A program made the position numbers and the translations under genes. The notes beneath the pieces are model-generated. The model was not told the DNA's origin, searched no databases, and was given only the letters and a program-made list of their open reading frames with translations. DNA of 64,000 bases, taken from contig CALWOP010000001.1 of NCBI GenBank assembly GCA_944383195.1, forward strand, positions 30,083 to 94,082, written 5' to 3'. This document shows, one piece after another, positions 59,752-64,000 of this stretch; within the stretch, counting starts at the first letter, position 1; each line of letters opens with the position of its first letter. This stretch comes from an uncultured Oscillospiraceae bacterium. GTDB taxonomy: Bacteria > Bacillota > Clostridia > Oscillospirales > Oscillospiraceae.

Positions 59752-60096
59752 ACGCAGCCGGGGAGAAGTACCCAGCAACTATCTGGAATTGGGTTTGGAC
59801 ACTTGGTATGACGACGATACCATGCAGCAGCGCTATCAGAATATGACATTGCCGCGCTCCATTTCGTGAGTGCCGAGGTATATGTCAGAGGCAAATCCAT
59901 AAATTTGCTCTGTGCGGGCAGGCATATAAAACCTGAAGGCGTCTGCCGCAGCACCGAAGATCGATTCGGATGGAACGTATCCCGGAAATTTTATAATCTG
60001 GAGGAAGGCGTGACCATGACCCGGGCGGCCGTTTGTACACACAAAATAACGACCAAACAACAATAATGACCAAACAATGACCAAACAGATAAAAAG
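59752..60096. other. Degenerate region with a short coding relic and direct repeats
   Basis: A short open stretch continues to a stop near 59869 (QLEMDERSRGEVPSNYLELG and a Tyr/Asp-rich end), not recognised. Around 60047-60083 the unit GACCAAACA occurs three times within about 40 bases. No intact gene. Confidence 0.45.
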
Positions 60097-60127
60097 AAAC
60101 CCTGAAACCGTTGCGGTTTCAGGGTTT
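60097..60127 (-). terminator. Terminator downstream of the tRNA-Val fragment
   Basis: AAACCCTGAAACCG pairs with CGGTTTCAGGGTTT (60114-60127) with a three-base loop; on the minus strand CTTTTTATC follows. Placed as the tRNA gene terminator. Confidence 0.85.
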
Positions 60128-60131
60128 TTCA

Positions 60132-60177
60132 TGGTGGACGATACAGGACTTGAACCTGTGACCTCCCGCACGTCAAC
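60132..60177 (-). tRNA. 3' end of a tRNA-Val(GAC), 5' half missing
   Basis: On the minus strand the sequence runs from the anticodon loop TTGACGT (anticodon GAC) through stem GCGGG, variable AGGTC, T-arm ACAGG-TTCAAGT-CCTGT and the acceptor end ATCGTCCACCA. The preceding bases are AT-rich and do not pair as anticodon stem, D-arm or acceptor. This is a partial gene, as left by integration or excision of a mobile element at a tRNA 3' end. Confidence 0.7.
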
Positions 60178-60639
60178 GCCACTTTATGATTCTTATAATA
60201 TTTTTTACTTATTTATGGTTGTTTTTGCTACAAACAGCTTTATTTTTGCGACTTTTGAAAAGTGGGAATTCCGGCTGTTCCGCCCCTGTCTGTGGCTGGT
60301 TGTGTGGTCAAATCGCAAAGCGATCATAAATAATTACGGACCTTAAAGCAATGGCAATTTCTAAAATTCTATAATTGTTGTATCTTGCCTCCTTGGACAT
60401 TTTTAATAGAGAGTTATCAAAGAGAGAATAGCTATGATTGGGGGGACAATGGCTCATTTTTTGTGCCATTTGGGGTGCTCACATTTTGGTGCTCTTTTGC
60501 TCGATTTCTATTTTACCGAAAACATTGCTAACTTGTACAGTTAAACGAACGGTTTGAAGAAAACCCACGAGGTTAATAGTCCTTTCTAATTACATATAAA
60601 ATTGCAAAAGATATTGAGAACTATTCTTTAAATCTTTTA
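60178..60639. other. AT-rich region without a recognised gene
   Basis: About 460 bases with no convincing coding frame on either strand. Base composition is clearly more AT-rich than the flanking genes. Imperfect repeats around TTTTTGTGCCATTTGG and TTTTGGTGCTC are visible but not interpreted. Confidence 0.5.
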
Positions 60640-60668
60640 TTGCAATACATATTGGGCTGGAATATAAT
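60640..60668 (+). promoter_or_regulatory. Vegetative promoter of the folate operon
   Basis: TTGCAA (60640-60645), 17-base spacer and TATAAT (60663-60668), 49 bases before the folC start. No riboswitch structure was recognised in the short leader. Confidence 0.78.
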
Positions 60669-60716
60669 GTCCTTCGACAACTTTAGAGGCAAAATTTTGT
60701 CTCGGATAGGAGTAGT

Positions 60717-62018
60717 ATGAATTACACAGAAGCAAGAGTATATTTGGATGAAATATCCAAATACGGAAGTGTGCTTGGCTTGGAGAGCATGAAAGAACTG
60801 CTTGACAGACTGGGGAATCCCCAGGATGACCTAAAGTTCATCCACATTTCCGGAACCAATGGAAAAGGGTCTGTACTGGCGTATCTTTCAACGGTACTGT
60901 CTGGTGCGGGATACCGAACCGGCCGCTACATCTCTCCCACGCTGTTTTCCTATCGTGAGCGAATCCAGGTCGACCAGGAATACATTGAGAAAGATGCGCT
61001 GGCCCGTCATGTCACAAAAATTGCAGCAGCAGTGGAGGACATGAAAACCGCCGGCCTGGCCGGCCCAACCGCCTTTGAAATTGAAACGGCACTGGCTTTC
61101 CTTTATTTTAAAGAAAAGCACTGTGACATTGTTACCCTGGAAACTGGGTTGGGCGGTTTGCTGGACGCCACCAATGTGATCCGGACTCCTGTGATAGAGG
61201 TGATTGCCTCCATCAGCATGGATCACATGGACTGTCTGGGAGATACCCTGGAAAAAATTGCCCAACAGAAGGCCGGAATTATTAAGCCTAACACCTTGGT
61301 CGTATCAGCAGCCCAACAGCCGGAGGCAGCTAAAGTCATTGCCGATACCTGCAAAGAAAAGAACTGCTCCCTCCGCACAGTCGATCCCACGCAGCTGCGT
61401 GACATTCACTATGGATATGATCTGCAAAGCTTTTCTTATAAAGCATGGGTGAATGTCCAGATTCGTCTGGCCGGCAGCTACCAGATCCAAAATGCCGCTC
61501 TGGCTCTGGAAGCGGTGGAGGCTCTGCGCGAAGTTGGCTATCAGCTCTCGGACGAGCAGGTTCGTGCGGGCATGCTGAATACGGTCTGGCGGGGGAGATT
61601 TACCCTGCTGCGCCGAGACCCGGTGGTTATTATCGACGGAGCGCACAATCCCGGAGCTGCGCAGGAATTAAAGCAGTCTCTGGAGCTCTACTTCCCCGGC
61701 AAAAAGCTTCACTATATTATGGGGATGTTCAAAGATAAGGATTTTCAAACCGTAATCGAACTGACTGCGCCTTTGGCGGAGGATATCATTACGGTGGAAA
61801 CTCCCCATAATCCCAGAGCACTGTCAGCAGAAGCGCTGAAAGAAGCTGTGGAGGCAGTGAACCCCCAGACCAAGGCCGCAGAAAGCATTGCGCAGGCGGT
61901 AAAAATGAGTCTGGAACGGGCGGATAAAGAGGACGTGATTATTATTTTTGGTTCTCTTTCGTTCCTTGGTGAGGCAGAAAAAGCAGTTTTAAACGGAGGG
62001 GTCGACAATGAACAGTGA
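60717..62018 (+). CDS. folC: Folylpolyglutamate/dihydrofolate synthase FolC
   Basis: FolC adds glutamate to dihydropteroate and to tetrahydrofolates. The 433-residue protein has the ATP loop SGTNGKGS (about 44-51), the omega-loop region, the SMDHMDCLG helix and the C-terminal Mur-ligase-like domain with [18 protein letters not shown] precedes the ATG. folE starts 11 bases before its stop codon. First gene of the folate operon. Confidence 0.95.
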   Translation: MNYTEARVYLDEISKYGSVLGLESMKELLDRLGNPQDDLKFIHISGTNGKGSVLAYLSTVLSGAGYRTGRYISPTLFSYRERIQVDQEYIEKDALARHVTKIAAAVEDMKTAGLAGPTAFEIETALAFLYFKEKHCDIVTLETGLGGLLDATNVIRTPVIEVIASISMDHMDCLGDTLEKIAQQKAGIIKPNTLVVSAAQQPEAAKVIADTCKEKNCSLRTVDPTQLRDIHYGYDLQSFSYKAWVNVQIRLAGSYQIQNAALALEAVEALREVGYQLSDEQVRAGMLNTVWRGRFTLLRRDPVVIIDGAHNPGAAQELKQSLELYFPGKKLHYIMGMFKDKDFQTVIELTAPLAEDIITVETPHNPRALSAEALKEAVEAVNPQTKAAESIAQAVKMSLERADKEDVIIIFGSLSFLGEAEKAVLNGGVDNEQ

Positions 62019-62565
62019 AATGATCAAAGAGGGAGTTAAACTGATTCTGGAAGGAATCGGAGAAGATATTACGCGTGAGGGTCTTTTGGAGACCCCTGAC
62101 CGTATTGCGAGAATGTATGAGGAACTGGCTGGCGGCTATACGGATGATGCAGCCAAACATCTGCAGAAGCGCTTTCATGTAGACAACAATGACATGGTCA
62201 TTGAGAAGGACATCCATTTCTATTCCTTTTGTGAGCACCATATGCTGCCCTTCTATGGTACGGCCGCCATTGCCTACATTCCCAACGGTGAGGTAGTGGG
62301 TTTGAGCAAAATCGCCCGCACTCTTGAGGTTTTTGCAAAGCGGTTCCAGCTCCAGGAGCGGCTTACCGCCCAGGTAGCGGATGTATTTATGGAAGAATTA
62401 AAGCCTCAGGGTGTGATGGTCCTCATTGAAGCGGAGCATATGTGCATGACCATGCGCGGAGTGAAGAAGCCCGGTACAAAAACGGTCACCGTGGTTACCA
62501 GGGGTATATTCGACAACAATGAGACACTCCAAAATAACTTTTACCGGATGCTGGAGCGCAGATAA
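62008..62565 (+). CDS. folE: GTP cyclohydrolase I FolE
   Basis: FolE converts GTP to dihydroneopterin triphosphate, the first step of folate synthesis. The 185-residue protein has the zinc and active-site motifs [11 protein letters not shown] and the late [11 protein letters not shown], as in the type I enzyme. Overlaps folC; an HD-domain gene starts four bases after its stop. Length is normal for the bacterial form. Confidence 0.96.
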   Translation: MNSEMIKEGVKLILEGIGEDITREGLLETPDRIARMYEELAGGYTDDAAKHLQKRFHVDNNDMVIEKDIHFYSFCEHHMLPFYGTAAIAYIPNGEVVGLSKIARTLEVFAKRFQLQERLTAQVADVFMEELKPQGVMVLIEAEHMCMTMRGVKKPGTKTVTVVTRGIFDNNETLQNNFYRMLERR

Positions 62566-62569
62566 TAGG

Positions 62570-63052
62570 ATGGATCGAATCAATCAAATCTGCGCTCATC
62601 CACGCTGGAAAGAGTGCGTGGAACAAATTCGTGTATTGGAACAGGACCGTATCTTTTGCAGGCATGACACGACGCACTTCTTAGATGTGGCCAGAATCGC
62701 CTACATAGAAAATCTGGAAAACGGCCTGGGGCTGGCAAAAGAAGAGATCTACGCCGCTGCTTTGCTGCATGACATTGGCCGACACCTTCAATATACGAAA
62801 GGAATCCCACATGAACAGGCAAGCGCCATGGAGGCGGAAGGTATTTTGAAAGACTGTGGGTTTGCCAAAGAAGAACGGGAAAGAATTCTCGGCGCGATTT
62901 TGCAGCACAGGGCACAGGAGACTGGTACAGCCGATGGTTTAGCGGGGCTTATTTATCGTGCGGACAAGACCTCAAGGGCTTGTCTATTTTGTGCTGCCTG
63001 TCAGGAGTGCAACTGGAGCGCGGAAAAGAAAAACCTTACTCTGACCCGATAA
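62570..63052 (+). CDS. HD-domain phosphohydrolase in the folate operon
   Basis: A 160-residue HD-superfamily protein. Metal-binding motifs are His in HDTTHFLDV (about 28-36), HD in ALLHDIGRHL (about 65-74) and a later His in ILQHRAQE. Its place between folE and folP in many clostridial folate operons suggests a step on a phosphorylated pterin, for instance dihydroneopterin phosphate removal, but this is inference. ATG 62570 lies just after folE; the longer frame overlaps it. Confidence 0.88.
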   Translation: MDRINQICAHPRWKECVEQIRVLEQDRIFCRHDTTHFLDVARIAYIENLENGLGLAKEEIYAAALLHDIGRHLQYTKGIPHEQASAMEAEGILKDCGFAKEERERILGAILQHRAQETGTADGLAGLIYRADKTSRACLFCAACQECNWSAEKKNLTLTR

Positions 63053-63072
63053 TACAATAGGAGCATGGTAAC

Positions 63073-63888
63073 ATGATGAAAATAGGAAACCGTCTGTTTG
63101 ACGTGGAAAATGACTGCTATATCATGGGTATTCTCAATGTGACGCCCGACTCCTTTTCCGATGGTGGAAAATGGAATAATCTGGAGGCAGCCAAACAGCA
63201 TACCGCTCAGATGATTGCGGAGGGAGCCTCCATTATTGATATCGGCGGGGAATCGACCCGGCCCGGGCATACCCAGATCAGCGACCAGGAGGAAATTGAC
63301 CGGGTGCTGCCGGTCATTGAAATGGTGAAACGCAATTTTGACATCCCGGTGTCCATCGACAGCTATAAGAGTCAGGTAGTAGAAGCTGCCCTGAAAGCGG
63401 GGGCTGACCTGGTCAACGACATTTGGGGTCTGAAATACGACCGCAAGGTGGCGGATCTGATTGCTCAGTATCAAGTTCCCTGCTGTCTGATGCATAACCG
63501 TGAAAAGCCGGAATATGACAACTTTTTAGACGATATGTGCCAGGATATGCGGGATTCTCTGGCCATTGCCAAGAGTGCGGGCATTGCGGACGACAAGATC
63601 ATTCTGGACCCGGGTGTCGGCTTTGGAAAAACCTATGAACATAATCTGACTGCGATCTGGCATCTGGAGCGTCTGGTGGATCTTGGGTATCCTGTGCTGC
63701 TGGCCACCTCCCGAAAAGGCACCATTGGACGCGCCCTGGATCTTCCCACAGATCAGCGGGTGGAAGGCACCATGGTAACGACGGTGATCGGAGTGGAAAA
63801 GAAGGCGTCTTTTGTCCGTGTTCACGATGTAAAAGAGAATCTCCGGGCCATTCGTATGACTCAGGCGATTATGCGTGAGGGACGGTGA
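63073..63888 (+). CDS. folP: Dihydropteroate synthase FolP
   Basis: FolP joins the pterin pyrophosphate to p-aminobenzoate and is the sulfonamide target. The 271-residue TIM-barrel shows ILNVTPDSFSDGG (about 18-30), DIGGESTRPG (about 56-65), the DPGVGFGKT loop and the C-terminal RVHDV. GGAGCATGG precedes the ATG. Nothing unusual in the two sulfonamide-sensitive loops can be judged by eye. Confidence 0.96.
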   Translation: MMKIGNRLFDVENDCYIMGILNVTPDSFSDGGKWNNLEAAKQHTAQMIAEGASIIDIGGESTRPGHTQISDQEEIDRVLPVIEMVKRNFDIPVSIDSYKSQVVEAALKAGADLVNDIWGLKYDRKVADLIAQYQVPCCLMHNREKPEYDNFLDDMCQDMRDSLAIAKSAGIADDKIILDPGVGFGKTYEHNLTAIWHLERLVDLGYPVLLATSRKGTIGRALDLPTDQRVEGTMVTTVIGVEKKASFVRVHDVKENLRAIRMTQAIMREGR

Positions 63889-63893
63889 GAGAG

Positions 63894-64000
63894 ATGAATA
63901 CCATGGGCTATGATGAGATTCATGTGGAAAATCTCGAAATTTTTGCAAATCACGGCGTTTTTCCGGAGGAAACCCGTCTTGGTCAGAAATTTCTGATTTC
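63894..64000 (+). CDS. folB: Dihydroneopterin aldolase FolB (3'-truncated by the window edge)
   Basis: The first 35 residues are visible: YDEIHVENLEIFANHGVFPE followed by ETRLGQKF. The motif with NHGV and the following Glu is the dihydroneopterin aldolase active-site start. The start could also be the second Met at 63903. In clostridia this gene is often fused to folK, which cannot be seen here. It follows folP by five bases. Confidence 0.88.
   Translation, partial: MNTMGYDEIHVENLEIFANHGVFPEETRLGQKFLI

Noticed and set aside
59836-60171. A minus-strand protein frame containing REVTGSSPVSST
   Set aside because: This peptide is the typical false translation of a tRNA T-arm; the sequence is the tRNA-Val 3' end.
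60390-60716. Folate (THF) riboswitch before folC
   Set aside because: The conserved THF aptamer segments are not visible, and a vegetative promoter lies only 49 bases before the gene.

Overview
The window looks like the chromosome of a strictly anaerobic, flagellated Gram-positive clostridium, most like a gut Oscillospiraceae member (Flavonifractor/Intestinimonas type). This is inferred from the GC-rich genes with strong AGGAGG-type ribosome binding sites, the Bacillus/Clostridium-style chemotaxis set (CheC, CheD, CheV), S-layer homology (SLH) proteins, an anaerobic sulfatase maturase and a folC-folE-HD-folP-folB operon. The species was not identified.

Layout. 1-9672 (+): end of a long flagellar/chemotaxis operon (fliR, flhB, flhA, the sigma-28 gene fliA, two rod/hook-type genes, cheC, cheD, cheV, an EAL/HDOD-type protein). 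9.7-10.6 kb: a bacteriohemerythrin (-) and a small YjfB-type motility peptide (+), each behind a sigma-28-like promoter. 10.7-21.8 kb (-): a FliK-like gene, a FlhB-C-terminal (FlhX) gene, a PilZ gene and two very large SLH proteins. 21.9-26.5 kb (+): cheA, cheW, cheR, cheB. 26.5-31.8 kb (-): flagellin, followed by a sulfotransferase-like protein, an APS-kinase/methyltransferase fusion and a PHP phosphoesterase. 32.0-34.0 kb (-): a ParA ATPase coupled to a ComFB-domain protein with three tandem FliM-like peptides. 34.2-37.6 kb (+): fliD, fliS and a small chaperone-like gene. 37.7-46.6 kb: a C39-like protease homologue, an orphan FtsE-like ATPase, two chemoreceptors, an FtsA-like protein, a lipoprotein and a second bacteriohemerythrin. 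46.8-59 kb: accessory region with a lone tyrosine recombinase, remains of a tricarboxylate transporter/sulfatase locus with its regulator and maturase, a chromate transporter pair with LysR regulator, a frameshifted acyltransferase, an esterase and a Crp/Fnr regulator. 58.9-60.7 kb: a decayed patch with broken genes and the 3' end of a tRNA-Val. 60.7-64.0 kb: folate operon.

How it fits together. The late flagellar genes (flagellin, fliD, cheA, a receptor, both hemerythrins, yjfB) share a promoter pattern TAAW-N13/14-GGWCGATAW or TGCCGATAT, matching the sigma-28 encoded at 3925-4749. PilZ and ComFB domains suggest cyclic-dinucleotide input to motility. The two most interesting proposals are: (1) a PAPS-making, PAPS-using and PAP-clearing gene set directly behind flagellin, which could sulfate or otherwise modify the filament; and (2) a ParA plus ComFB protein carrying FliM-like CheY-binding peptides. 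Several loci look damaged: a TctB-sulfatase chimera without its catalytic cysteine region, a one-base frameshift in the acyltransferase, and a leucine-rich-repeat gene whose ATG appears to be ATA.
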